This document shows positions 35,795-44,554 of a stretch of DNA of 64,000 nt, piece after piece. The notes beneath the pieces were generated by a model, which ran no database searches, was not told the origin of the DNA, and saw nothing but the letters and a program-made list of their open reading frames with translations. The DNA is from Planctomycetota bacterium. GTDB lineage: Bacteria > Planctomycetota > UBA1135 > GCA-002686595. A program made the position numbers and the translations under genes. Where the stretch lies: assembly GCA_020638835.1 (NCBI GenBank), contig JACKHV010000002.1, positions 653,134-717,133 on the forward strand. Direction: 5' to 3'. Every line of letters begins with the position of its first letter. Position 1 is the stretch's first letter.

Positions 35795-37423
35795 ATGGTC
35801 CCGCCCAACACCCTGCTCTCCCCCGGAGAGACCCGCATCCTGATCTGCGACGAGCTCGCCCCCGCCGCGCTCGAGATCTTCGCCCGCCGCGGCTTCGAGC
35901 CGGAAGTCCGCACGGGCCTGAAGGGCGCGGAGCTGCTCGACGCCGTGCGTAAGGTGCACGCGATCGTCGTGCGCTCGGCGACGAAGATCACCCGCGAAGT
36001 GATCGAAGCGGCGGAGGAGCTGCGCGTCATCGGCCGCGCGGGCGTCGGCGTCGACAACGTCGACACGGTCGCGGCCACCGAGCGCGGCGTGGTCGTGATG
36101 AACACGCCCACCGGCAACACGACAACGACCGGCGAGCTCGCGATCGCGCTGCTGCTCGCGATCTCGCGCAACATCGCCGCCGGCGACCGGCGTGTGCGCT
36201 CGGGCAGCTGGAACAAGAAGGGCCTGTTGGGCGCCGAGCTGACCGGCAAGCGCCTCGGCGTGATCGGCCTGGGTCGCATCGGCCGCGTCGTCGCGGAGCG
36301 CGCGATGGGCTTGAAGATGGAGGTCGTCGGACACGACCCCTACCTGATGCGCACCGGCGCCGGCTCTCCGATCTCGGGCGTCGACCTGCTCGACCTCGAC
36401 TCGCTGCTTGCGACCTCGGACTTCGTGACGCTGCACGTCCCGCTGCTCGACTCGACGCGCAACCTGCTCAGCGCGGATCGCATCGCGCTGATGAAGCCCG
36501 GCGCGCGCCTGATCAACGCGGCGCGCGGCGGCCTGGTCGACGAAGCCGCGCTCGCCGCGGCGCTCGACGATGGTCGCCTCGCCGGCGCCGCCCTCGACGT
36601 CCTCGCGGAAGAACCGCCCAGCCCCGAACACCCGCTGCTCGGCCGCGACGACGTGATCATCACGCCGCACATGGGCGCGTCTTCGCACGAGGCGCAGCAC
36701 AACGTCGCCGTCGGCATCGCCGATCAGATCAGCGACTTCCTCCTCGAAGGCGTCGCACACAACTCGGTCAACGCCCCCGCCGTCGACTCCGAGACGCTGC
36801 GCGCGATCGCGCCCTACGTGATCCTCGCCGAGAAGATGGGGTCGTTCCTCTCGCAGCGCACGGGCGGCCCCGTGCGCAAGCTCGAGGTCACGCTCGGCGG
36901 CGAGATCGCGTCGAAGGACGCGAGTTACCTCTCGCTCTCCGTGCTCGTCGGAATCCTCAACCAGTCCGAGCTCGGCGTGAACCGCGTCAACGCGCCGCTC
37001 ATCGCGAAGGACCGCGGGATCCGCGTGCTGACGAACACCGACGGCGACTCACACTCCTTCCAGAGCCTGGTGAAGGTCCGCGCGTCGACGCAGGGCGGCG
37101 AGGAGAGTCACCTCGTCAGTGGAACCGTCTTCGGGCGCGCGCCGCGCTTCGTGCGCGTCGACGATCTGCACCTCGACCTCGCGCCGGAAGGCACCATCCT
37201 GATCACGACGCACTCGGACCGACCGGGCGTGATGGGACGCATCGGCACGATCCTCGGCGACGCGAAGGTGAACATCCGGCGCGTCGAGCTCGGCGCGAGC
37301 GAGACGGGCAAGCCGCAGTTCGCCTCCGGCTTCCTGTCGCTCGACTCCGAGCCCCCCGCCGAGGTGATGGACGCGATCCGCGCCGTCGACGGGATCGAGG
37401 AAGTCCGGCTCGTGCGCCTCTAG
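35795..37423 (+). CDS. serA: D-3-phosphoglycerate dehydrogenase
   Basis: First enzyme of serine synthesis, oxidising 3-phosphoglycerate with NAD+. The 542-residue long form has the substrate/NAD domains (VIGRAGVGVDNVD, LGVIGLGRIGRVVAERA, NAARGGLVDEAAL and catalytic ITPHMGASS). An intervening domain follows (~residues 320-460), then a C-terminal ACT domain (GTILITTHSDRPGVMGRIGTILG) that usually senses serine. ATG 35795 is clear. It starts a plus-strand run that also holds serB-like and aminotransferase genes, interrupted by a hybrid kinase. Confidence 0.96.
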   Translation: MVPPNTLLSPGETRILICDELAPAALEIFARRGFEPEVRTGLKGAELLDAVRKVHAIVVRSATKITREVIEAAEELRVIGRAGVGVDNVDTVAATERGVVVMNTPTGNTTTTGELAIALLLAISRNIAAGDRRVRSGSWNKKGLLGAELTGKRLGVIGLGRIGRVVAERAMGLKMEVVGHDPYLMRTGAGSPISGVDLLDLDSLLATSDFVTLHVPLLDSTRNLLSADRIALMKPGARLINAARGGLVDEAALAAALDDGRLAGAALDVLAEEPPSPEHPLLGRDDVIITPHMGASSHEAQHNVAVGIADQISDFLLEGVAHNSVNAPAVDSETLRAIAPYVILAEKMGSFLSQRTGGPVRKLEVTLGGEIASKDASYLSLSVLVGILNQSELGVNRVNAPLIAKDRGIRVLTNTDGDSHSFQSLVKVRASTQGGEESHLVSGTVFGRAPRFVRVDDLHLDLAPEGTILITTHSDRPGVMGRIGTILGDAKVNIRRVELGASETGKPQFASGFLSLDSEPPAEVMDAIRAVDGIEEVRLVRL

Positions 37424-37520
37424 CGCGACAGAGCCCGTCGCGCGCGCTGACCCGGATCCGCTCCAGCGTCCGTGCGAGTGAGGGCGCGCTCCGGCCCTCC
37501 CGGCGTCTATGCTGGACGCA

Positions 37521-37525
37521 GGAGG
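37521..37525 (+). promoter_or_regulatory. ribosome binding site deciding the start of the hybrid kinase
   Basis: GGAGG lies eight bases before ATG 37534. The GTG at 37525 overlaps this Shine-Dalgarno and is therefore unlikely to be the start. Confidence 0.65.
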
Positions 37526-37533
37526 TGCGCGGC

Positions 37534-40500
37534 ATGAACGAACTGGATCGTCTGAACGGGCTGATCGAGCGGCAGGCCATCCGACTGGAGTCCGAGGTGC
37601 GCGGCATCGCGGATCTCCTGCGCGACCTCGCGCGCATGTCCCGCTTCCTCGCGCGCGAGTCGCGCAGCTCCGACGCCGAGGTCGCCGCCTGGATCGAGAC
37701 GCGCCGCTTCGCCGCGACGCCGGAGGGCTGGATCGTCCCGCACCCGGCGCCCGGCGCGAGCGAGCCGCAGGACGCCGAGTTGCTCGCGCTGTGGAGGTCC
37801 GAGCTGGAACACGACCCCGACGCGTGGCGCGTGCTGCACCGTCATCGCCGCGCCTCGGACTACCTCGCACCCGCGCTGCGTCGGCTCCCCGCACTGCGTC
37901 GCATCGTGCATCGCGCGCCGTGCGGCCTGACGCTCGTCCACCCGCCCTTCGACCCGACGCCGCTCGCTCCCGAGGCGTGGGACCGCCATCCGCTCGCGCG
38001 TGATCTCGGCGCGCAGGCAGGTGACGTGGGCGAGATCCGCTGGAGCACGCCGGCCTGGTCGCTCGTCGGCGGAGAGATCACGCTCAGCGCCGCGATCCGC
38101 GCGCGCGAGGGCGATGAGGACCTCGGCGTGTGGATCGCGGAGGTGGCGCTCGAGCCCTTCTTCGCCGTCTTCTCCGAGAACTACGAAGGCCGCGGCGAGG
38201 AACAGCTCTTCGTCGTGGACGCGGAAGGCGGCTACCTGTTCGAGGAGGGCTTCCTCGAAGTTGCGCCCGGTGCGCCCGGCGACCGCCTGCGCGGATCCCT
38301 CTCCGACCTCGGCGGCGAGCACTGGCAACTCGACCTCGCGGAAATGCGCGCGCGCGGCGGCGGGCGCATCGAGCTGCTCGCCGAGGACGGGCGCCGCGAG
38401 CTGCTCGTCTTCCGTGCCGTCGCGGGCACGGACTGGCTGAGCCTCGCCGAGATCCCGCGCAGCGTGTTGCTCGAGGAGTCGAACCGCCGCATCGAACAGG
38501 CGATGCGCTCCGCCGGCACGGGCGACTTCAGCCAGCGCGTCGACCTGCGCGGACTCGGGGAACGCATGCAGGGCCTCGCCGAGGCGTACAACGAGATGGC
38601 GGAGAGCCTGCAGCGCGAGGAACGCGTGCGGCGCGCCGCCGAGGCCGCGCTCGCCGAGGAAGAACGGCGCTTCGAAGCGATCGCGGAAGCCTCCCCCGTC
38701 GGCATCTTCCGCGTCGACCGCGACGGGTGCTTCGCGTACCACAACCGTCGCGCCGCGGAACTCGCGGGCGTGGCGTTCGGCGAACCGCGCTCTGAGTGCT
38801 GGGAGCAGGCGATCCACCCCGACGACCGAGGTCGCGTGTTGACGGCGTGGCGCAAGGCCGTGCTCGAGCACAGGGCGTTCCGCTGCGAACACCGCTACCT
38901 GCACGACAACGGCGCGATCGTCTGGGTGCAGGCGGAAGCCTCGCCGGAGCGCGACCGCCGCGACCACTTCTTGGGCATGGTCGGCACGACTACCGACATC
39001 AGCGAGCGCAAGCGAGGCGAGGCCGAGCGCCTCGCCAGCCAGGAACGCCTGGCGATCATCCTGGACTCGATCGCGGACGCGGTCATCGCGACGGACACCG
39101 AGGGCCGCGTGACGCGCATGAACCCGCCGGCGGAGGACCTCTGCGGCTGGAGCGAACGCGAAGCGCGCGGACGCAAGCTGTCGGAGGTGCTGCGCTTCAC
39201 GACCGGCCAAGACGCGACGAGGGAACTCGTCCGCCCGTGCGTCGACGAGTGCCGGAAGCTCACGCCGACCTCCGCGCGCGACCTCGTCGACCGCCGCGGG
39301 CGCACGCGCCGCGTCGAGCGCAACGCGGCGCCGATCCGCGACGCGCACGACCACGTGATCGGAGCGGTGTTGTGCTTGCGCGACGTCACGGAACGCCTCG
39401 AGTGGTCCGAGCGCATCGCGCGCGCACGGCGCCTCGAAGCCGTCGGACAGCTCGCCGCCGGGATCGCGCACGACTTCCAGAACATCCTGACCGGCATCAG
39501 CGGCGAGGCCGAGATGCTCTCGCTCGCGCTCGGCGACGACTCGCCGCACGCCGGGAGCCTGCTCTCGATCGTGCAGGCCGCCGACCGGGCGAACGGTCTC
39601 GCGCGCGAGCTGTTCGCCTACGCGCCGGTCTCGGAGAGCGAGGTCATCCCGCTCTCGCCGGAGGACCTCGAGAACGAGCTGCAAGAACGGCTCGAGCCGA
39701 TGCTCGGGCCGCGCGTGAAGCTGGAGGTGATGCTCGACCCGAACGCGCCGCGCTTCATCGGCGACCCGACGCAGATCGGCAACGCGCTGCTCAACGTCGC
39801 CCTGAACGCGCGCGACGCTGTGACGGACGAAGGCACGATCCGGATCAGCACGACCCGCGTCGTGCTGGACGCCAAGTCCGCGCGGGAACGTGGCCTGTCG
39901 GCAGGTGAGCACGTCGTGTTCGCGATCGAGGACGACGGCGGAGGCATGTCGGCCGAGACGCGCGCGCACCTCTTCGAGCCCTTCTACACGACCAAGGGAA
40001 GCGGCGGCAGCGGCCTCGGACTGGCCGCGGTAGAGTCGTGCGTCGGAAGGCACGGCGGCGTGGTGGAGGTCGACTCGGCAGTCGGCAAGGGCAGCTGCTT
40101 CCAACTGTGGTTCCCGGCGACGCGCGAGCCCGCGGTGACCCTGATCCCCGCGCGGCGCCCCGAGATCGAGCGCGGACAGGGCCGCATCCTGCTGGTCGAC
40201 GACGAGGAGATCGTGCGCAACTTCGCGGCGCGCTGTCTGCGCGAGATGGGCTACGAGGTCAGCGCCTGCAGCGACGGGCCGCAGGCGATCGAGGCACACG
40301 AGGCACACGCCGAGCGCTACGACCTCGTGCTGCTCGACTTGATCATGCCCGGGATGGGCGGCGCGGAGGTCTTCGACGAGCTGCGCCGCCTCACGCCCGA
40401 GACGCCGGTGCTGATCACCTCTGGCTACGGCGAGGAGGCGGCCGTGCGCAAGCTGCTCGACCGCGGCGCGCGCGGCTTCCTGGAGAAGCCGTTCCGCGTG

Positions 40501-40554
40501 CACGAGCTGTCGCAGGCCGTCGCGCGCTGCATGGGCGCGGCGCAGCGTCAGTGA
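37534..40554 (+). CDS. cytosolic PAS-containing hybrid histidine kinase/response regulator
   Basis: The protein has 1006 residues and no obvious membrane helix. The first ~310 residues look like a double PAS/Cache-type sensor (EQLFVVDAEGGYLFEEGFLEV), followed by a HAMP-like helical stretch around 325-370. Two PAS domains follow (FEAIAEASPVGIFRVDRDGC and AIILDSIADAVIATDTEGRV). HisKA has His646 in AAGIAHDFQNIL. The ATPase shows NVALNARDAV, EDDGGGMS and GSGLGLAAV. The receiver has Asp935 in LLDLIMPGMGG and Lys in LEKPFR. It lies between serA and serB-like genes on the same strand. A link to serine metabolism is possible but unsupported beyond position. Confidence 0.92.
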   Translation: MNELDRLNGLIERQAIRLESEVRGIADLLRDLARMSRFLARESRSSDAEVAAWIETRRFAATPEGWIVPHPAPGASEPQDAELLALWRSELEHDPDAWRVLHRHRRASDYLAPALRRLPALRRIVHRAPCGLTLVHPPFDPTPLAPEAWDRHPLARDLGAQAGDVGEIRWSTPAWSLVGGEITLSAAIRAREGDEDLGVWIAEVALEPFFAVFSENYEGRGEEQLFVVDAEGGYLFEEGFLEVAPGAPGDRLRGSLSDLGGEHWQLDLAEMRARGGGRIELLAEDGRRELLVFRAVAGTDWLSLAEIPRSVLLEESNRRIEQAMRSAGTGDFSQRVDLRGLGERMQGLAEAYNEMAESLQREERVRRAAEAALAEEERRFEAIAEASPVGIFRVDRDGCFAYHNRRAAELAGVAFGEPRSECWEQAIHPDDRGRVLTAWRKAVLEHRAFRCEHRYLHDNGAIVWVQAEASPERDRRDHFLGMVGTTTDISERKRGEAERLASQERLAIILDSIADAVIATDTEGRVTRMNPPAEDLCGWSEREARGRKLSEVLRFTTGQDATRELVRPCVDECRKLTPTSARDLVDRRGRTRRVERNAAPIRDAHDHVIGAVLCLRDVTERLEWSERIARARRLEAVGQLAAGIAHDFQNILTGISGEAEMLSLALGDDSPHAGSLLSIVQAADRANGLARELFAYAPVSESEVIPLSPEDLENELQERLEPMLGPRVKLEVMLDPNAPRFIGDPTQIGNALLNVALNARDAVTDEGTIRISTTRVVLDAKSARERGLSAGEHVVFAIEDDGGGMSAETRAHLFEPFYTTKGSGGSGLGLAAVESCVGRHGGVVEVDSAVGKGSCFQLWFPATREPAVTLIPARRPEIERGQGRILLVDDEEIVRNFAARCLREMGYEVSACSDGPQAIEAHEAHAERYDLVLLDLIMPGMGGAEVFDELRRLTPETPVLITSGYGEEAAVRKLLDRGARGFLEKPFRVHELSQAVARCMGAAQRQ

Positions 40555-40571
40555 ACAGGGCCCCCATGCGT

Positions 40572-40600
40572 CCGACTCTCGGAACGGCGCCGAGGGTCGG
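40572..40600 (+). terminator. intrinsic-type hairpin after the hybrid kinase
   Basis: An 11-base stem CCGACTCTCGG/CCGAGGGTCGG (one wobble) with a 7-base loop, followed by CTTTCCC. It starts 18 bases after the kinase stop. Confidence 0.6.
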
Positions 40601-40660
40601 CTTTCCCGCGCGGCCCGCTTCGAGTCCGCGCCGCCGGTCGGATAGACTGCGCGAACGACG

Positions 40661-41404
40661 ATGCCCGCTCCCCTCCAAGACGCCCCGCCGCCCTACGCCT
40701 GCGTGGTCTTCGACTGCGACTCGACGCTGTCGGAGATCGAAGGCATCGACGAGCTCGCGGGACCGCGCGTGGACGAGATCGCGGCGCTGACGGCGCGCGC
40801 GATGTCGGGTGAGCTGCCACTCGAAGCAGTGTACGGCGCGCGACTCGAGCTGCTCAAGCCCGACCGCGCGGCGGTCGAGCGCGTCGCGGGACTCTACGCG
40901 GAACGCGCGTTGCCGCACGCCGCCGAACTGGTCGCCGCGCTGCGCGCGCTCGGCAAGCGCGTCGCCGTCGTGTCGGGCGGCCTGCGTGAAGCGGTCGAAC
41001 CCTTCGCGCGCGGGCTCGGCATCGCCGAGGACGAAGTGCACGCCGTCAGCGCGCGCTTCGACGCGAGCGGTGCCTACGCGGGTTTCGACGAGAACTCCCC
41101 GCTGGCGCGCAGCGGCGGCAAGCCGCCCGTCGTCGAGCGCATCGTCGCCCCCTCGCGTCCCGGTCGCGCCGCGCTGATCGGCGACGGCGTCACCGACCTC
41201 GAGGCAGCCGCCGCCGTCGACCGCTTCGTCGCCTTCGCCGGCGTTGCCGACCGGCCGGCCGTCACCGAACGCGCGAGCCACGTCGTCAGGACTCCGGACC
41301 TCGCCGCGCTCGTCTTCTTGCTGTTCTCACCCGACGAGTGCAACCGCCTCGCTCGAGACCCCGACCACGCCGCGCTGATCGCGGCGGCACACCGCTCCGT
41401 CTGA
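40661..41404 (+). CDS. HAD-family phosphoserine phosphatase-like enzyme
   Basis: The 247-residue HAD hydrolase has motif I VVFDCDSTLSEIEG (D18 nucleophile, D20 acid), as in SerB, motif II VAVVSGG, and motif IV IGDGVTDLEAA. By family and position it should dephosphorylate phosphoserine, the last step of serine synthesis. The next gene, eight bases away, is a class V aminotransferase of the kind that can supply phosphoserine. Other HAD phosphatases share these motifs, so I leave the symbol open. Confidence 0.82.
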   Translation: MPAPLQDAPPPYACVVFDCDSTLSEIEGIDELAGPRVDEIAALTARAMSGELPLEAVYGARLELLKPDRAAVERVAGLYAERALPHAAELVAALRALGKRVAVVSGGLREAVEPFARGLGIAEDEVHAVSARFDASGAYAGFDENSPLARSGGKPPVVERIVAPSRPGRAALIGDGVTDLEAAAAVDRFVAFAGVADRPAVTERASHVVRTPDLAALVFLLFSPDECNRLARDPDHAALIAAAHRSV

Positions 41405-41411
41405 GTCCGCC

Positions 41412-42545
41412 ATGCTCTGGATCCCCGGCCCCACCGAAGTCCGCCCCGAAATCCTCGCCGAGTGCAGCCGCCCCGCGATCGGACACCGCAGTCCAGCGAT
41501 GCGCGAACTGATCGAGCGCCTCGATCCGCACCTCCCGCTCGCCTTCGGCATGAACGCCGGTTCGACGTCGCTCTGCGCCGTCCACTCGGTCAGCGCCTCC
41601 GGATTGATGGAAGCGTCGCTGCACGGCGTCGGACCGCGCGTGCTCAGCGTCGTGAACGGAGCGTTCAGCAAGCGCTACCGCGACATGGGCACGCTGATGG
41701 GCAAGGATGTCACGACGATCGACGTCGCCTGGGGCGCCGGCGTCGACCCCGCCGAACTCGACCGCGTGCTGACGGAGTCCGGACCGTTCGACGCGGTCAC
41801 GCTCGTCTCCAACGAGACTTCTACCGGCGTCTCGACGCCCCTCGGCCCGATCGCCGAGGTGCTGCGCAAGCACCCGAACACTCTGCTGCTCGTCGACCTC
41901 GTCAGCTACATCGCCGGCGCGCCCGTCGATTTCGACCGCAACGGCATCGACTTCGGCTTCGCCGGCGTGCAGAAGGCATTCGCGCTCCCGCCCGGCATCG
42001 CGGTCTGCGCCGCGTCGGCGCGCTTCATGGAGTCGGCCCGCGCGCAGACGAACCGCGGTTGGGCGCTCGACCCCGTGCGCATCATCGACGGACACGTCCA
42101 GAAGAAGACGCCCGCCACGCCGTGCACGCCGCTCTACTACGCTCTGGCGAAGCAGCTCGAGGACATCAGCTCCGGCGTCACGCTCGACGCGGCGGACCGC
42201 GGCAAGACGGGCGCGGACGCCTGGAACGCGCGCTTCGCGAAGCACGAGCGCATGCGCGCCCGCATGCTCGCCTGGGCCGACGCGCACGGACTCGCCCCCT
42301 ACCCGGCCGAAGGCTTCCGCTCGCCGACCGTCTCGTGCATCGCGGCGGGCGCGCTCGACGTGGCGGCTTTCGTCGCGGGCCTCGAGGAGCTGGGCTTCGA
42401 GATCTCGAACGGCTACGGCGACCTGAAGGGTCTGACCTTCCGCGTCGGGCACATGGGCGACCACACGGAAGCAGGCCTCGAACGCCTGCTCGAAGCCTGC
42501 GACCGCGTGATCGCGAGGCTCGGCAGCGTGGCCGCCGACGCCTGA
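41412..42545 (+). CDS. class V aminotransferase, probable phosphoserine (or alanine/serine-glyoxylate) transaminase
   Basis: The 377-residue PLP enzyme has PLP-Lys188 in GFAGVQKAFALP, the ring-stacking Asp162 in LLVDLVS, and VSNETSTGVSTPLGPI. The opening LWIPGPTEVRPEIL is typical of the SGAT/AGAT-like branch of class V, which includes non-classical phosphoserine aminotransferases. Placed directly after the serB-like gene and near serA, it most likely makes phosphoserine from 3-phosphohydroxypyruvate. This is inference from context; serine- or alanine-glyoxylate transamination is the main alternative. It converges with the receptor gene after ten bases. Confidence 0.85.
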   Translation: MLWIPGPTEVRPEILAECSRPAIGHRSPAMRELIERLDPHLPLAFGMNAGSTSLCAVHSVSASGLMEASLHGVGPRVLSVVNGAFSKRYRDMGTLMGKDVTTIDVAWGAGVDPAELDRVLTESGPFDAVTLVSNETSTGVSTPLGPIAEVLRKHPNTLLLVDLVSYIAGAPVDFDRNGIDFGFAGVQKAFALPPGIAVCAASARFMESARAQTNRGWALDPVRIIDGHVQKKTPATPCTPLYYALAKQLEDISSGVTLDAADRGKTGADAWNARFAKHERMRARMLAWADAHGLAPYPAEGFRSPTVSCIAAGALDVAAFVAGLEELGFEISNGYGDLKGLTFRVGHMGDHTEAGLERLLEACDRVIARLGSVAADA

Positions 42546-42555
42546 CCGCGATCGC

Positions 42556-44454
42556 TCAGTACGTCGCGCGGACGCCCAGGTACGCCGTGCGGCGCAGCTG
42601 ATCGAGATCGTCGTACTCCGAGCGCAGCGGTTCGGTTGCGCCCTGCACGCCGACGTAGGCTTCCACGCCTTCGACGAAGTTCCAGCCGAGGCGCGCGTCG
42701 AGGCGGATGTACTCGGCTTCCTGGAAGTCGACGCCCATGCCCTCGACGCCGTACAGGCCGAGGTCGAATTCGAGCTCGTCCGTGACGTCGTAGTACGAAC
42801 GCACGCTGAAGACGTGCTTCGGCGAGTAGTCGCCGGTCGGCAGCTGCTCGCCGGTGGACTTCACGGTGAAGGTGCCGTGGTGGTAGGTGTACGTCGAGCG
42901 CAGCTTCCACTGCGAGAAGGGCTGGAAGTCCAGCGCCAGCTCGGCGCCGTAGGCCTCGCCCTCGGAGTCGTTCGTGTAGATCGCGTCGATCGGATCGAGG
43001 TAGTGCAGGTCGTCGTAGTCGTTGAAGTACACGGCCAGGTCCGTCGTCATCCAAGGGGCCGGTGCCCAGCGGCTGCCCAGCTCGTAGGCGATCACGCTCT
43101 CCGACGTGAACTGCTTGTTCCCCCAGAAGGAGTCCGAGGTCTCCTCGAGCGAGGGCGTGCGGACCGCGCGCGAGATCGCGGCCCAGAACATGTACTCGTC
43201 GTCCGGCGTCCACGTCGCGCGTACCGTCGGCTGGAACTCGACCTCGGTGAGTTCGTTGTGCTCGATCGCCGCACCGAAGGTCAGCGTGACGTCCGACTCG
43301 CCGAGCGGCACGGTGTCCATCGCGAACGCACGGAAGGTGTCGAGGTCGTGGTTCCGCGGGTCGAAGTCGAGCCAGAAAGGATCGTCTCCGAAGAAGTACG
43401 AGCTGGTGTGCCGGTAGCCAACGCCCCAGTTGAGCGAGTGCGTCTCGCCGAGCTCCGTCGTGCGCGAGTACTCGAGGTCGAAGGTGTCGACGCGGATGTC
43501 GGCCAGCGTCGGCAGGTCTTGCTGGTCGCTCGAGTACCACGCCTGCCAACGCGAACCGACCTCGGGGTCGCTCATGCTCGCGAGGAACATCGCGCCCTTG
43601 CGGTCGTCCTCGACCTGGATCGGATCGAAAGTGGTCAGGTCGTAGCCGCGGTTCTGGAACTCACCGACCCAGCCGCGCGCCCAGACGCTGAAGTCCTTGT
43701 CGCTGGCCTTCCAGTCGAGGCGCGTGCCGAAGCTCGCAACGTACCAGTCCTGATCCTCGGGAACGGCCGGGTGAGCGAGCGTCTCGTAGCCGGTGCCCTT
43801 GACCCAGGCGCGGTAGTACGCGTCCTCGCCGAGCTTTCCCCCGTACCGCGCGCTGAACTGCCGGTCGAGCGCGCTGCCGCGCGCGGAGAGCTGCAGCCCC
43901 TGCGTGTCGGCGCCGTGCTTCGTGATGATGTGCACCACCCCGTGCACCGCGTTCGTCCCCCACAACGTCCCCCCCGGGCCGCGGACGATCTCGATGCGGT
44001 CGACGTCTTCGAGCAGCACGTCCTGGATCGGCCACCAGACCCCGGCGAACTGCGGCGAGTAGACGACCACGCCGTCGATCATCACCAGCAGCTGGTTGAG
44101 GTACGCCTGGTTCATCAGCGACAAGCCGTTGCCGAATCCTCGCGATGTCACGTCCCACGAGTGTGTCGTCCAGCGCGAGACGTAGAAGCCCGGAACCATG
44201 CGCAGCGCTTCGGGCACCGAGGAGTGTCCGGAGCGACGGATCTCGTCGCCCGTGAGCACGTACACCGCCGCTGGAACCGAATCGAGGCGCGCGGCCTTGC
44301 GCGTCGCCACGGTGACCTCGATCCCCATCAGGTCCTCGAGCGAGAGTTCGGTGAAGTCGACGTCGTCCGCGGGGAGCGTGGGGTCGCTCGCCGCGGAGTT
44401 CGTCGCGATCGCGGGCGCGGAAGTACACGCGAGCACTGTGAGCATGGTGAACAT
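42556..44454 (-). CDS. TonB-dependent outer-membrane receptor
   Basis: The 632-residue protein has a plug domain (VPAAVYVLTGDEIRRSGHSSVPEALRMVPGF, LVMIDGVVVYSP, VDRIEIVRGPGGTLWGTNAVHGVVHIIT) and a ~480-residue beta-barrel ending in YLGVRATY. It would import a siderophore, cobalamin or other ligand; none can be named. ATG 44454 is set by AGGGAGGT about six bases upstream. The signal peptide (MFTMLTVLACTSAPAIA) lacks a basic start, which is unusual. It is downstream of the YfiR and CHASE8-like kinase genes, 100 bases after the kinase stop, and is probably part of that unit. Confidence 0.92.
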   Translation of the reverse strand: MFTMLTVLACTSAPAIATNSAASDPTLPADDVDFTELSLEDLMGIEVTVATRKAARLDSVPAAVYVLTGDEIRRSGHSSVPEALRMVPGFYVSRWTTHSWDVTSRGFGNGLSLMNQAYLNQLLVMIDGVVVYSPQFAGVWWPIQDVLLEDVDRIEIVRGPGGTLWGTNAVHGVVHIITKHGADTQGLQLSARGSALDRQFSARYGGKLGEDAYYRAWVKGTGYETLAHPAVPEDQDWYVASFGTRLDWKASDKDFSVWARGWVGEFQNRGYDLTTFDPIQVEDDRKGAMFLASMSDPEVGSRWQAWYSSDQQDLPTLADIRVDTFDLEYSRTTELGETHSLNWGVGYRHTSSYFFGDDPFWLDFDPRNHDLDTFRAFAMDTVPLGESDVTLTFGAAIEHNELTEVEFQPTVRATWTPDDEYMFWAAISRAVRTPSLEETSDSFWGNKQFTSESVIAYELGSRWAPAPWMTTDLAVYFNDYDDLHYLDPIDAIYTNDSEGEAYGAELALDFQPFSQWKLRSTYTYHHGTFTVKSTGEQLPTGDYSPKHVFSVRSYYDVTDELEFDLGLYGVEGMGVDFQEAEYIRLDARLGWNFVEGVEAYVGVQGATEPLRSEYDDLDQLRRTAYLGVRATY

Positions 44455-44554
44455 GGGGAACCTCCCTGCAGCCGAGGTGGGGTCTTCGGGGCGTCTTCGC
44501 GTCGATCGGGGGGGCGCTTCGACGCCTCTCGTGTCGGTGAGATGGAGCACGGTT

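Noticed and set aside
33656..40503. Open frames of about 1000 residues antisense to the alpha-CTD, ruvA, serA and hybrid-kinase genes
   Set aside because: The sense-strand genes have clear family motifs; the antisense products are composition-driven.
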